Shown: positions 24,428 to 33,859, numbered from the stretch's first letter. The stretch: 64,000 bases of DNA from Oscillospiraceae bacterium (GCA_004558145.1 SFDQ01000001.1:62001-126000), one strand, 5' to 3'. Notes: a model not told the origin generated them from the letters alone. Translations and numbers: made by a program.

Positions 24428-25579
24428 TTAGTCCTCCACCATGATGTCCAGGTCCTCCTCGCTGACCTTTGCGGCAGCGGCGGCGGGGGCGGCGGGGGCC
24501 GTCACCGGGGTGATGCCGCCCTTCACCGGCTTTTTGCCGGCGGCCAGCAGCTTGTCGGCGTTGGCGCGCACCAGCGCCTCGATTTCGGCCATGATGGCGG
24601 GGTTCTCTTTCAGGAAGGTCTTGGCGTTGTCGCGGCCCTGCCCGAGGCGGGTCTCGCCGTAGTTGAACCAGGCGCCGCTCTTCTGCACAACGCCCAGCTT
24701 GGCGCCCAGGTCCAGCACCTCGCCCACCTTGCTGATGCCCTCGCCGAACATGATGTCGAACTCGGCCTCACGGAAGGGCGGGGCCACCTTGTTCTTGACC
24801 ACCTTGGCGCGGGTGCGGTTGCCGATGAACTGGCCGGAGGAATCCTTCAGGCCCTCGATGCGGCGCACGTCGATGCGCACGCTGGAGTAGTATTTCAGCG
24901 CGCGGCCGCCGGCGGTGACCTCGGGGTTGCCGTAGACCACGCCCACCTTCTCGCGCAGCTGGTTGATGAAGATGGCCACGGTGTTGGTCTTGCCGATGAC
25001 GCCGGTGAGCTTGCGCAGGGCCTGGCTCATCAGGCGGGCCTGCAGGCCCACGTGGGAGTCGCCCATCTCGCCCTCGATCTCGGCACGGGGCACCATGGCG
25101 GCCACCGAGTCGATGACGATGGCGTCGATGGCGCCGCTGCGCACCAGGGCCTCGCAGATCTCCAGGGCCTGCTCGCCGGTGTCCGGCTGGCTGACCAGCA
25201 GGCTGTCGATGTCCACGCCCAGGGCCTGGGCATAGACGGGGTCAAGGGCGTGCTCCACGTCGATGAAGGCCACTTCGCCGCCCTGCTTCTGGGCCTCGGC
25301 CAGCACATGCAGGGCCAGGGTGGTCTTGCCGCTGGACTCGGGGCCGTAGACCTCCACCACGCGCCCGCGGGGCACGCCGCCCACGCCCAGGGCGATGTCC
25401 AGCGAGAGGCTGCCGGTGCTGATGGCGTCCACCTTCATGGCCACGTTGGCGCCCAGCTTCATCACCGCGCCTTTGCCAAACTGCTTTTCGATCTGGGCCA
25501 GCGCCGTTTCCAGCGCGTCCTTCTTGCTGGCCGCGCTCTTTTTCTCCGGGGAGGCCAATGCCGCCTTCTTCTCTGCCAT
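24428..25579 (-). CDS. recA: Recombinase RecA
   Basis: Forms ATP-dependent filaments on single-stranded DNA for homologous recombination and SOS induction. 383 residues. Walker A GPESSGKTT at 79-87, then FIDVEHALDPVYAQALGVD, and loop L2 with RALKYYSSVRIDVRR nearby. The N-terminus has an extra Lys/Ala-rich stretch of about 20 residues before the core; the C-terminus is an Ala-rich linker with an acidic end (EEDLDIMVED). Start ATG behind AAGGAG/GAGG. First gene of recA-recX-rimO-pgsA. Confidence 0.98.
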   Translation of the reverse strand: MAEKKAALASPEKKSAASKKDALETALAQIEKQFGKGAVMKLGANVAMKVDAISTGSLSLDIALGVGGVPRGRVVEVYGPESSGKTTLALHVLAEAQKQGGEVAFIDVEHALDPVYAQALGVDIDSLLVSQPDTGEQALEICEALVRSGAIDAIVIDSVAAMVPRAEIEGEMGDSHVGLQARLMSQALRKLTGVIGKTNTVAIFINQLREKVGVVYGNPEVTAGGRALKYYSSVRIDVRRIEGLKDSSGQFIGNRTRAKVVKNKVAPPFREAEFDIMFGEGISKVGEVLDLGAKLGVVQKSGAWFNYGETRLGQGRDNAKTFLKENPAIMAEIEALVRANADKLLAAGKKPVKGGITPVTAPAAPAAAAAKVSEEDLDIMVED

Positions 25580-25656
25580 ATCCTCAAAACTCCTTGTTCC
25601 CGCGCCCGCCGGGCTTTTTTTGCCCCGCGGCGCGCTTTGTTCTAACGTCTGTGCTT

Positions 25657-25685
25657 ATTATACACGATGCCCCCGGCCTTTACAA
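25657..25685 (-). promoter_or_regulatory. Promoter of recA
   Basis: TTGTAA (25680-25685), 17-nt spacer, perfect TATAAT (25657-25662). It gives a leader of about 70 nt. I find no match to the Firmicutes LexA box (CGAAC-N4-GTTCG) in 25580-25719. Confidence 0.75.
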
Positions 25686-25719
25686 CCATCAGTTGTAAAA
25701 TGTCGAGAAATCATCCTTT

Positions 25720-26586
25720 TTATGTCTCGTTTTCAGGTTTCCGGCCCGTCACGACCCGGTCCCGGCCCTCCAGGTCCGGGATGCAGGCCACGTCTTCGTA
25801 GCCTGCCGCCCGGAACACGGCCTGCACCGCCGCGCCCTGCCGCCAGCCTATCTCCACCGCCAGCCAGCCGCCGGGCCGCAGGGCCGGCAGGTAGGCCGGG
25901 GCGATGTGCTCATAGAAGGCGAGGCCCTCGTGGTCCGCCCGCAGGGCCATGGCCGGCTCCCGGCGCACTTCCGGGGCCAGCTGCTCCATCTCCCCGTCGG
26001 TGACATAGGGCGGGTTGGAGAGGACAAGGTCCAGGCTTTCCGGGGCCAGCTGCCGCTGGTAGCCGAACACGTCCCCCTGCACACAAGTAACGGCGGGGCG
26101 GGTCTCGTCAAAGCCCGGCAGGGCCGACGCGGCGTTCTGCTCAAGGTAGCGAAAGGCCTCAGGGCTTTTTTCCAGGCAGGTGACCCGCGCGGCGGGGCAC
26201 AGGCGCTTGACGCCCAGCCCCACGCAGCCGCTGCCGGCGCAGAGGTCCAGCACCGCCGGGCTGCTTTTGCCCGCCAGCCGCTTCGCGCCCTCTTCCACCA
26301 GCAGCTCGGTGTCCGCCCGGGGGCAGAGCACGCCGGGGCCCACCGCCAGTTCAAAGTCCAGGAAGGGCCAGCGGCCCAGGATGTACTGCAAAGGCTCCCG
26401 GGCGGCGCGGCGGGCGGTCAGTTCCTCCAGCCGGGCCAGGGCGGCCTCGTCCAGCGCCGGGTCCTGCCAGCGCCAGCCCTCCCCTGCCTGCGTTTCCACC
26501 AGTGCCGCCGCGTCGAAGGCGGCGTCCTCCACGCCCGCGGCCTCCAGCCGCCGGCGGGCCTCGTCAAAAGCCTGCCGCGCCCTCAC
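25720..26586 (-). CDS. prmC: Peptide chain release factor N5-glutamine methyltransferase
   Basis: Methylates the GGQ glutamine of release factors. 288 residues: helical N-domain, then a class I methyltransferase with the SAM loop VLDLCAGSGCVGLGVKRL and the catalytic LVLSNPPYVTDGEM motif (NPPY). The start is GTG 26586, overlapping the DUF1385 stop by 4 nt (GTGA); the frame continues upstream, but that region is DUF1385 coding sequence. DUF1385-prmC pairing is common in Clostridia. Confidence 0.93.
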   Translation of the reverse strand: MRARQAFDEARRRLEAAGVEDAAFDAAALVETQAGEGWRWQDPALDEAALARLEELTARRAAREPLQYILGRWPFLDFELAVGPGVLCPRADTELLVEEGAKRLAGKSSPAVLDLCAGSGCVGLGVKRLCPAARVTCLEKSPEAFRYLEQNAASALPGFDETRPAVTCVQGDVFGYQRQLAPESLDLVLSNPPYVTDGEMEQLAPEVRREPAMALRADHEGLAFYEHIAPAYLPALRPGGWLAVEIGWRQGAAVQAVFRAAGYEDVACIPDLEGRDRVVTGRKPENET

Positions 26587-27515
26587 CACTTGGCCTCGTC
26601 CGGGTGGTCGGGCAGGACGGGGGTCACGGCGGCAATGGCCACCTCGATCATGGAGTCGTCCGGCTCGAAGGTGGTCAGCCGCTGGAGCCACAGGCCCGGC
26701 GCGCTGATGATGCGGGTGAAGAGGTTATCATAGCGGCCCGCCAGCTTGATGAGCTCGTAGCTGACGCCCATCACCACCGGCAGAAGCAGAAGTTTCAGCA
26801 CCACCCGCAGGCCGGTGCTGCTCCAGGGCAGCACGCTGAACAGCAGGATGCTGACGATGAGCACCAGGATCATGAAGCTGGTGCCGCACCGGGGATGGAA
26901 CCGCCGGTGATGGCGCACGTTCTCCACGGTGAGCTCCTCCCCCGCCTCGTAGCAGGCGATGGTCTTGTGCTCGGCGCCGTGGTACTCGAACACCCGGTGG
27001 ATCTCCTTCATGCGGGTGCAGAGGAAGAGGTAGCCCACGAACAGGGCGATCTTGAGCACGCCCTCCAGCACCACCTTGCCCCAGCCCAGGGGCAGGAAGC
27101 GGTCGATGAGGCCCACGATGGCGGTGGGCAGCACCATGAACAGCACGATGGCCAGAAGGCCGCCGCACACCGCCGCCAGCGCCATGAAGAAGTTCTGCAC
27201 GCCGGGGCCCGCGTGTTCGCCCAGCCACTTTTCAAAGCGGCCCGGCTCCTCCTCGGCCTCCTCGGGCATGCTCACTTCGGCGGAGTGCATCAGATAGCGG
27301 TAGCCCAGCACCAGATTCTCGATCATCGCCGCCGCGCCCCGCACCAGGGGGATCTTCTGCCAGCGGTGGTGCTTCACGTCTTCGTAGGTCATGTCCAGCG
27401 TGCCGTCGGGCCTGCGCACCGCCACACAAATTTTTTCGGGGCCGCGCATCATGATGCCCTCCATCAGGGCCTGCCCGCCCACGCTGGTCTTAAAACATTC
27501 CTTGGGTTTTTCCAT
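26583..27515 (-). CDS. DUF1385 membrane protein
   Basis: A 310-residue protein of a conserved Firmicutes family without a settled function. The N-terminus reads SVGGQALMEGIMMRGPEKI, a hallmark of DUF1385. Then come hydrophobic helices near 105-135 and 150-165, a conserved EYHGAEHKTIACYE segment whose His and Glu residues could bind metal, and further membrane helices near 215-245. It starts at ATG 27515 behind AAAAGGAG and overlaps prmC by 4 nt. Confidence 0.9.
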   Translation of the reverse strand: MEKPKECFKTSVGGQALMEGIMMRGPEKICVAVRRPDGTLDMTYEDVKHHRWQKIPLVRGAAAMIENLVLGYRYLMHSAEVSMPEEAEEEPGRFEKWLGEHAGPGVQNFFMALAAVCGGLLAIVLFMVLPTAIVGLIDRFLPLGWGKVVLEGVLKIALFVGYLFLCTRMKEIHRVFEYHGAEHKTIACYEAGEELTVENVRHHRRFHPRCGTSFMILVLIVSILLFSVLPWSSTGLRVVLKLLLLPVVMGVSYELIKLAGRYDNLFTRIISAPGLWLQRLTTFEPDDSMIEVAIAAVTPVLPDHPDEAKW

Positions 27516-27571
27516 GTTTCTCCTTTTGCCGGGCCCGTCGGCCCGGGGCTTTTTGCATTTTGTCCGCCCAG

Positions 27572-29461
27572 TCAGCGGGCCGGGGCGGCCAGTTCCTTTT
27601 CAAACACGAGGCTGCCGTCCGCCTCCATGCGGTAGAGGCAGTTCGCCCGCAGCGGCGCGCCGGTGGTGTCGGTGAGGGCCAGGGCGTCCGCCACGGTCTG
27701 CCCGTTCCAGCTGCAGAACACAAATTTGTACGGCCAGCCGCCGGCAGCCCACCACGCGTACTTTTCGGCCATGTTGTCGCTGAACTCCATGGGATTCAGC
27801 GAAAGGGTGCTGCCCGGCGCCAGCTCAAACTTGTACAGCCGGCAGTCGTGGGCCCACTGGGGCCCCTCGGTGAGCACCAGCGTGGAGGCGTCCCGGCTGT
27901 ACATCTCCGGCACGAAGCTGTCGAACACCGGCTGCATCTCGGTCTGCTCCCGCGCCCAGTTGGCCTCCTCCACGTTGGGGGCCCGGTGCTGCAAGAACCA
28001 CCCGGGCACCAGCTCGGTGGCCGCCGTCCAGTTGACGCCGAAGGCGAAGGCCGCCGCCGCGCAGGCAAGGGCCAGTCCCCGGCGCTTGGGCGTGTTCAGC
28101 CGCGCCGCGAAGGGGGCCAGCGCCCCCAGCGCCAGATAGAGCATGGCGATGGGCAGCGGCGCGATGTAGCGGTGGTAGGCCGCCAGCTGCTGGGCCTCGT
28201 CCGCGTCGAAAAGATACAGGTAAGAGTAACAGAGCATCACCGCGTAGGCCAAAAACACCACGGTGAGCCCCGCCCCAACCACAGTGAGCGCCCGCCGCCG
28301 CGAGGGCACAAGGCGGCGCAGCACCAGCACCAGCGCCCAGAAGAGCAAGAGCGCCCCCAGCGCCGACAGGCCGCCGGTGCGGTTGAGGGGCTCGAAGCAG
28401 AAGAACTGCAGGTAGTGGGGGATGACCTCGCCCGCCTGCCCCCCGCCGGTGAAGAATTCCAGCAGGTTGGCGGGGCCGAAGGCCCCGGCGGACACGTCCT
28501 GGGTGAAGTAGGAGCTGGTGCCTTTGAGGCGGCAGAGCACCTGCCAGGTGAGCCAGAAGGCGGGCACCGCCGCCGCGGCTGCCAGCGCCGTGAGACGCGG
28601 CCACAGGTCGCCCCGGCGCACCGTTTCCCGCAGCGGGCCGGCCCACAGCACCATCACCGCCGCCAGCCCTGCCAGGGCGTAGAGGATGCCGGTGCTTTTG
28701 GAGATGGCCAGCAGCGAGAGCGCGCCGCTCACCGCCGCCAGGTCCCACAGGCCGGGGCGGGGGCTGCGCCATGCGGTGAGCAGGGCCCAGCCCAGCAGCA
28801 GGGTCATCACCGGCTCCACCACAAGGCTCATCTGGTGATACTTGGTGTAGAAGGCGGGGAACACCAGCAAAAAGGCGGCCTCGCCCCCCACCAGCAGCAG
28901 GTTCGACCACCAGCGCCTGCGCCAGCCGAAGTCCGCCAGCAGGGGCAGCGTCAGGCCCATGTACCACAGCATCTGGGTGTCGATCATCGCCGCCACGGTG
29001 ACCCGCGGGGTGTAAAGATGCAGGAAAGCCGTGAGCATCTGCAGCCCCGGCGGATAGTCGCTGAAGGTGGAGGCGCTCTGGGCCGCGGTGGGGAACTGGT
29101 CCATGCCGCAGATCTGGCGGGTGAACAGGCCCCAGTGGGCCACATCGTCAAAGACGGTGAGCTGTATCTGGCCGCTGAGGGCCATGGTCAGGCCCATGGC
29201 CAGCAGCAGGGCAAAAAAAGGCGGCCCCAGCCGCAGCTGCCCCGCGCCCCTGCGCAGGGCGAAGAAGGCCGCCGCCGCGGCGGCGGGCAGCAAAAAGAGG
29301 GGCAGCCACTCCTTCTCCCCCGCCCCGGTGAACAGATAGGTCACCAGCGAGATGCCGGTGAGCACCAGGGGCAGGGTCTGGGCAAAGGGCGCACGGATGG
29401 CCCGGGTGAGCAGGCCCGCCAGACACGCCAGCAGGCACAGCAGCGCAAGGTACATCAGCAT
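27572..29461 (-). CDS. Polytopic membrane protein, probable GT-C glycosyltransferase
   Basis: 629 residues with roughly 12 hydrophobic helices. The first large loop contains LTVFDDVAHWG, resembling the acidic metal- or lipid-phosphate-binding motif of GT-C enzymes that use polyprenyl-phosphate sugars. FSDYPPGLQMLTAFLHLY also fits such proteins, and the C-terminal 130 residues form a soluble extracytoplasmic domain. Donor and acceptor are unknown. It sits 46 bp after a histidine kinase and 56 bp before DUF1385, in a long minus-strand run. Similar-looking proteins occur at 40164-41876 and 59175-61721. The ribosome site before ATG 29461 is weak. Confidence 0.65.
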   Translation of the reverse strand: MLMYLALLCLLACLAGLLTRAIRAPFAQTLPLVLTGISLVTYLFTGAGEKEWLPLFLLPAAAAAAFFALRRGAGQLRLGPPFFALLLAMGLTMALSGQIQLTVFDDVAHWGLFTRQICGMDQFPTAAQSASTFSDYPPGLQMLTAFLHLYTPRVTVAAMIDTQMLWYMGLTLPLLADFGWRRRWWSNLLLVGGEAAFLLVFPAFYTKYHQMSLVVEPVMTLLLGWALLTAWRSPRPGLWDLAAVSGALSLLAISKSTGILYALAGLAAVMVLWAGPLRETVRRGDLWPRLTALAAAAAVPAFWLTWQVLCRLKGTSSYFTQDVSAGAFGPANLLEFFTGGGQAGEVIPHYLQFFCFEPLNRTGGLSALGALLLFWALVLVLRRLVPSRRRALTVVGAGLTVVFLAYAVMLCYSYLYLFDADEAQQLAAYHRYIAPLPIAMLYLALGALAPFAARLNTPKRRGLALACAAAAFAFGVNWTAATELVPGWFLQHRAPNVEEANWAREQTEMQPVFDSFVPEMYSRDASTLVLTEGPQWAHDCRLYKFELAPGSTLSLNPMEFSDNMAEKYAWWAAGGWPYKFVFCSWNGQTVADALALTDTTGAPLRANCLYRMEADGSLVFEKELAAPAR

Positions 29462-29507
29462 AGAGTTCCGTCCGGCGCGCAGCTCTCCCCCGCGCCGCTT
29501 CCTTTCT

Positions 29508-30947
29508 TTATGAACGTTCTTTTTCCTCGCCGTGGCCCGGCCGGTAGAGCGGCAGCCGCAGGGTCACGGTGGTGCCCACACCGGGCTGGGAATCGATGTC
29601 CGCCGAGCCGTCCAGGGCGGTCATGATCTCGTCCACCACCGCGAGGCCGATGCCGCTGCCCCGCACCGCGCCCTTGCCCTTGAAGAACTTGAGCTTGACG
29701 TTTTCCAGGTCCTCGGGCAGGATGCCCCGGCCCTGGTCGGCGATGGTGACATAGGCGTTCTCGCCCTCCTGCAAAAGGTCGATGGTGATGGCCCCGCCCC
29801 GGCAGGAGTATTTGACGGCGTTGTCCAGCACGTTGACGAAGACCTGCCGCAGCCGCGCCGGGTCCGCCCAGATGGGCAGGGGCAGCTCCGGCTCCTCGTA
29901 AACGAGGCGCAGGCCCTCTTTTTCGATGCGGGGCTGCATGAACAGCGCCGCGTCGGTGACCTCCGCCACCAGGTCCAGGGGCTGACACTCCAGCTTGACG
30001 CCGCTCTGCAGCCGGGAGAAGCTGAGCAGCTCCTCCACCATGGTGTAGAGGCGGTCGGTCTCCTGGCCGATGATGGACAGGCCCTTGCGGTAGTTTTCGT
30101 CGTCGGGGTCGCGGATGGCGGCGATGGTCTCCACCCAGCCCCGGATGCTGGTGAGGGGGGTGCGCAGCTCGTGGCTCACCGAGCTGATGAACTCATTCTG
30201 CATCCGCTCGGTCTTGCTCAGTTCCCCGGCCATCTCGTTGATGCGCTGGCACAGCCGGCCTATCTCGTCGTCATAGGGGGTGTCGGGCAGACGCACCGAA
30301 AGGTCGCCCCGGGCGATGGCGGTGGCGGCCTCCTCGATCTGGTGCACCGGCTTGACGATGCTGCCCACGAAGAACAGGCCGCTCCAGATGGTGAACACCA
30401 AAATCAGCGCGCCCACGCCCAGCGCCAGCAGCACCTGCCGGGTCAGCGCCTCGTCCACCAGCGAAAGGCTGGTGAGCATGCGCATGGCGGCGGCGTCCTC
30501 GCAGGCGTAGGGCACCAGCACGGTGATGGCCATCACCCGGTGGCCGCCCGAATCGGTGTAGATCATTTCTCCCTGGCCGCTGGCGCTGGAAAGGGCCTGG
30601 GTGAAGTCCGCCGGGGCCTCGTCGTAGCGGATGAGCGCACCGGAGGAGGTGATGAGCGGCTGGCCGGAGGAATCCAGCAGCATGAACTCGAATTTGTCCT
30701 TTTCGTCAAACTGCTCCACCGCCCGGTGCAGCAGCTGGCTGCGGCTGGAGGCGGTGAGGGCGGGGTTCGCGCCGGTGACGATGTTCAGCTGACCGCTGAT
30801 GCTGGAGATGCGGCTGAGGATGGCCTGCCGCGCGCCGTTGTAATAACTGGAATAGGTGGCGTAGACAAAGAGACCTTCCGCCAGGGCCACCAGCAGCAGG
30901 GTCACAAGCAGGCTGCCCCGCAGCCAGCGTCGGGTGATACTGCTCAC
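29508..30947 (-). CDS. Sensor histidine kinase with HAMP domain
   Basis: 479 residues: membrane helix near 12-32, extracytoplasmic sensor region (35-170), second helix near 172-195, HAMP (KPVHQIEEAATAIARGDLSV), HisKA with His259 in VSHELRTPLTSIRGW, and HATPase_c with DNAVKYS and GRGILPEDLE motifs. Resembles the WalK/PhoR/ResE group. GTG start at 30947 behind AAAGGAGG. Pairs with the OmpR-type regulator encoded 37 bp upstream. Confidence 0.93.
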   Translation of the reverse strand: MSSITRRWLRGSLLVTLLLVALAEGLFVYATYSSYYNGARQAILSRISSISGQLNIVTGANPALTASSRSQLLHRAVEQFDEKDKFEFMLLDSSGQPLITSSGALIRYDEAPADFTQALSSASGQGEMIYTDSGGHRVMAITVLVPYACEDAAAMRMLTSLSLVDEALTRQVLLALGVGALILVFTIWSGLFFVGSIVKPVHQIEEAATAIARGDLSVRLPDTPYDDEIGRLCQRINEMAGELSKTERMQNEFISSVSHELRTPLTSIRGWVETIAAIRDPDDENYRKGLSIIGQETDRLYTMVEELLSFSRLQSGVKLECQPLDLVAEVTDAALFMQPRIEKEGLRLVYEEPELPLPIWADPARLRQVFVNVLDNAVKYSCRGGAITIDLLQEGENAYVTIADQGRGILPEDLENVKLKFFKGKGAVRGSGIGLAVVDEIMTALDGSADIDSQPGVGTTVTLRLPLYRPGHGEEKERS

Positions 30948-30984
30948 AGCCTGCCTCCTTTCTGCGCAGATGGGGATGCGGTCT

Positions 30985-31683
30985 TCAGCCGTTCCAGCGG
31001 TAGCCGTAGCCCCAGACGGTGAGGATGTGCTTGGGGCTGGAGGGCTCGTCCTCTATCTTCATGCGCAGGCGGCGGATGTTCACGTCCACGATCTTCACGT
31101 CGCCGTAATAGTTTTCGCCCCACACGCCTTCCAGGATTTTTTCCCGCACCAGGGCGGTGCCGGGGTTCTGGAAGAACAGCTCCATGATCTGGAACTCCAC
31201 CTGGGTCAGGTCGATGGGCTCGCCCTTTTTGTAGAGCACGCGGCTCTTCTGGTCCAGCACGAACTGGCCGCTCACAAGGCGGGAGTCATCGGCTTCGGCG
31301 GCGGTCTGGCCGGTGCGCTGCACACGGCGGCAGAGCGCGTCGATGCGGGCCAGCAATTCCGACACGCTGAAAGGCTTGGTCATATAGTCGTCCGCCCCAA
31401 TGGACAGGCCGCGGATCTTGTCCTGCTCCATGCTCTTGGCGCTGAGGATGATGATGCCGATGTTGGCGTCGTCCCGGCGGATGGCCTCGCACAGAGAAAA
31501 GCCGTTCATGCCGGGCAGCATCACATCCAGCACCGCGGCGTCGCAGCGGCCTTCGCTGCCCAGCAGCGCCAGCGCCTTTTCGGCGCTCTCCGCCTCCAGC
31601 ACCTCGTAATCCGCCATGCGCAGGTTGAGGGCGATGAGCTCGCGGATGCTGTCCTCGTCTTCCACTACCAGAACTCTTCTCAT
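30985..31683 (-). CDS. OmpR/PhoB-family response regulator
   Basis: 232 residues. Receiver with EDED at 8-11, phospho-acceptor Asp53 (AAVLDVMLPGMNG) and the conserved Lys in DYMTKPFSV; winged-helix DNA-binding domain ending VDVNIRRLRMKIE and ILTVWGYGYRW. Start ATG 31683 behind AAAGGAGGT. Lies between the lipoprotein gene and its kinase, so the lipoprotein may be part of the same signalling or envelope-stress system. Confidence 0.95.
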   Translation of the reverse strand: MRRVLVVEDEDSIRELIALNLRMADYEVLEAESAEKALALLGSEGRCDAAVLDVMLPGMNGFSLCEAIRRDDANIGIIILSAKSMEQDKIRGLSIGADDYMTKPFSVSELLARIDALCRRVQRTGQTAAEADDSRLVSGQFVLDQKSRVLYKKGEPIDLTQVEFQIMELFFQNPGTALVREKILEGVWGENYYGDVKIVDVNIRRLRMKIEDEPSSPKHILTVWGYGYRWNG

Positions 31684-31740
31684 GGTTTGACCTCCTTTTG
31701 AACAGGGCCCAAGGGGCCCGTCACGTCTTTTTTGGGGCGC

Positions 31741-33018
31741 TCACAGCAGCCGGAAGCCCCGGATCAGGTCGCCGGACTGGGCGTGCGGCTCCGCGCCGCC
31801 CAGCCGCGCCTGCACCTTCTGCGCGCCCAGGTTGCCCAGCAGGAAGTAGCCGCCGCCCTGGGAGGCGTTGGGGCTGACCACCCGCACGGTGAGCAGCAGG
31901 CCCTCGCCGTCGGCGGTGCGCACCTGCCAGCTGTCCGGCTCGTCGCCGTCGGTGAGCATGATCTGGCCCTGCCACTCGCTGGGCAGTTCCAGATAATAGC
32001 CGTATTCCAGGTCGGCCACGCCGAAGCTCTTCACCTGCTCATACTCGGTGGTGTAGTCCATCCAGGCCACGAAGCTCAGCCGGTTCACCGCCAGATTCTC
32101 CATGCCTTCGCCGTCCAGCTGGGTGGGGATCTCCACCGCGCCGTCGGAGTCGATGTCCTGGCTTTTGAGCAGGCTGGAATACCGCTGGGTGGCAGTGAAC
32201 AAATCGTCCACCGTGATGGGGTGATAGGTCACCAGCTGCTGCTGGCGCGCGTCATAGTAAAGGATCATGCTGGCCAGACTGTTGGCGTTGCCGGTCTGGC
32301 CGTCCAAAATCAGGTAATAGCTGCCGTCGTCGCCCTTGCTGGTGTAGAGCCCTTCGCAGCTGGTGAACTGGTTGCCCACCGCCAGCGGGGGCATCACCGG
32401 GATGAACTGGCCGTCCTGGGCGGTGAGCATCTGCAATTGCAGGCCGCTCTCCGACTCGGGGCCGATGATGACCAGATCGTTGCCGCCGCTGCCGCTGATG
32501 TCCCGCAGTTCATACTGGGAATAGGACTGGTGGAACACCTCGCTCAGGGTCTCGTTCTGGTAGGAGTAGACCGCCAGATACTTCTCCCCCGAGGCAGCGG
32601 CGTAGCCCACCAGCAGCTGGGTGCCCTCGGCCCCCCGCAGGCTGGCGGTCTCGATGCTCTCCACCGAGGTGGAAAGGCCCTCCCGCTCCTGGGTGACCAC
32701 CCACTCGCCGTTCACCGATTCCAGCACCGCCAGATGGACGTTCTGGCCCTTGGCGGTGCTCACATAAAGGGCGGCCGCGTCGGTGGCGCCGTCGCCGTCC
32801 CAGTCGTCGAACACAAAGGGGGAAAGGTTCTCGCCGGTGGTGGGGTACTTCATCTGGGGCGTTTCGCCCAGATAGGCGATGAGCGCCTTTTCCACCTCGT
32901 TCTGCTGGCCGTCCAGCTGGGGCGCACGCAGCAGGTCCTCCACGCCGGCGGGCGCGGCGCTGCACCCGGCCAGCAGGCACGCCGCCGCCAGCGCAGCGGC
33001 TCCTTTGAACCATCGCAC
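31741..33018 (-). CDS. Lipoprotein with VCBS/FG-GAP-like repeats
   Basis: 425 residues. Signal peptide with lipobox LLAGC, so it should be lipid-anchored outside. The mature part has repeated acidic beta motifs (DDWDGDGATDAAALYVS; RDISGSGGNDLVIIGPES; SQDIDSDGAVEIP) like calcium-binding FG-GAP/VCBS blades, suggesting a beta-propeller-type fold. I chose GTG 33018, 8 nt after AAAAGGGGG; a GTG three codons upstream touches that site. First gene before the two-component system, with a strong promoter that overlaps the end of the ZIP gene. Ligand unknown. Confidence 0.75.
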   Translation of the reverse strand: MRWFKGAAALAAACLLAGCSAAPAGVEDLLRAPQLDGQQNEVEKALIAYLGETPQMKYPTTGENLSPFVFDDWDGDGATDAAALYVSTAKGQNVHLAVLESVNGEWVVTQEREGLSTSVESIETASLRGAEGTQLLVGYAAASGEKYLAVYSYQNETLSEVFHQSYSQYELRDISGSGGNDLVIIGPESESGLQLQMLTAQDGQFIPVMPPLAVGNQFTSCEGLYTSKGDDGSYYLILDGQTGNANSLASMILYYDARQQQLVTYHPITVDDLFTATQRYSSLLKSQDIDSDGAVEIPTQLDGEGMENLAVNRLSFVAWMDYTTEYEQVKSFGVADLEYGYYLELPSEWQGQIMLTDGDEPDSWQVRTADGEGLLLTVRVVSPNASQGGGYFLLGNLGAQKVQARLGGAEPHAQSGDLIRGFRLL

Positions 33019-33050
33019 AGCTGCCACCCCCTTTTGTATATACGAAGTTT

Positions 33051-33079
33051 ATTATATCACGAAAGCAGGGCGATTCCAA
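33051..33079 (-). promoter_or_regulatory. Promoter of the lipoprotein/two-component operon
   Basis: TTGGAA (33074-33079), 17-nt spacer, perfect TATAAT (33051-33056). The -35 and spacer lie inside the last codons of the ZIP gene. Confidence 0.7.
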
Positions 33080-33812
33080 GGGTCATCGCCAAAAGGCCCG
33101 CGCCGAAACCCGCCGCCGTCACCTCTTTTCTGCCCAGGGAAAGGCCGGTGGGCAGAAGCTCGGCCACGCTCACCCAGCACATCACTCCACACACCAGCGC
33201 CGCCATGCCGGTGACGAGGCTGGCGGTGATGCGCCCGCCCAGCACCCCGAAGGCCAGCAGCGCTCCCGCCGGTTCCGCAAGGCCGGAGGCCAGCGCCGCC
33301 AGGAAGGCCCGGCCCCGGCTTTTGGTGGCGTAAAGCACCGGCAGCGCCACCGCCAGCCCTTCCGGCAGGTTGTGCAGGCCGATGGCCACCGCCAGCCGCA
33401 GCCCCACCGCCGGGTCGTCCAGCGAGGCGAACAGGGTCATCGCCCCTTCCGGCAGGTTGTGGCCCACCAGCGCCAGCGCGGTGACCAGGGCGCTGCGCAG
33501 CACCCGGCCCTCCTCGCCGCCGGAGAAGGCCGCCTCCTCCGGCAGCGCCCGCTCCAGCAGCCAGCCCGCCGCCAGCCCCAGCAGCACAAGGCTGGCCGCC
33601 ATCGCCCCCGCCCGCAGGGGCGCGAAGGCCGCCAGATACCGTCCCAGGGCCCCCGGCAGCATATCCATCAGGCTGACCGCCAGCATCACCCCCGCCCCGA
33701 AGCCCATGGCGAAGGCCATGCCCTGCCGCCCCGGTCGGCGCAGCGCGCCCAGCGCCCCGCCCAGAGCGGTGGCAAGGCCCGCCAGCGTGGTAGCCGCCAT
33801 CGCGTACAGCAT
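33057..33812 (-). CDS. ZIP-family metal transporter
   Basis: Imports zinc or related divalent metals. 251 residues with about eight hydrophobic helices; the family's paired metal-site motifs HNLPEG occur twice (His118 and His147), and a variable loop (EEAAFSGGEEGR) separates the two halves. ATG 33812; its ribosome site GGGAGG lies inside the 3' arm of the hairpin that follows deoC, so translation may be controlled by folding. Most similar in plan to ZupT/YdfE-type proteins. Confidence 0.9.
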   Translation of the reverse strand: MLYAMAATTLAGLATALGGALGALRRPGRQGMAFAMGFGAGVMLAVSLMDMLPGALGRYLAAFAPLRAGAMAASLVLLGLAAGWLLERALPEEAAFSGGEEGRVLRSALVTALALVGHNLPEGAMTLFASLDDPAVGLRLAVAIGLHNLPEGLAVALPVLYATKSRGRAFLAALASGLAEPAGALLAFGVLGGRITASLVTGMAALVCGVMCWVSVAELLPTGLSLGRKEVTAAGFGAGLLAMTLGIALLS

Positions 33813-33814
33813 AC

Positions 33815-33859
33815 AAAAACGCCTCCCATACCCTTTTTTACAAGGATATGGGAGGCGTT
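33815..33859 (-). terminator. Hairpin after deoC that contains the ZIP Shine-Dalgarno
   Basis: Perfect 13-bp stem (33818-33830 with 33847-33859) and a 16-nt loop, then TTTTTG on the minus strand. It looks like the deoC terminator, but its 3' arm carries GGGAGG 9 nt before the ZIP start codon. Confidence 0.75.

Noticed and set aside
25580..25719. Possible LexA/SOS box upstream of recA
   Set aside because: GTTAGAAC near the -10 is inverted relative to the GAAC-N4-GTTC consensus, and no other candidate fits.
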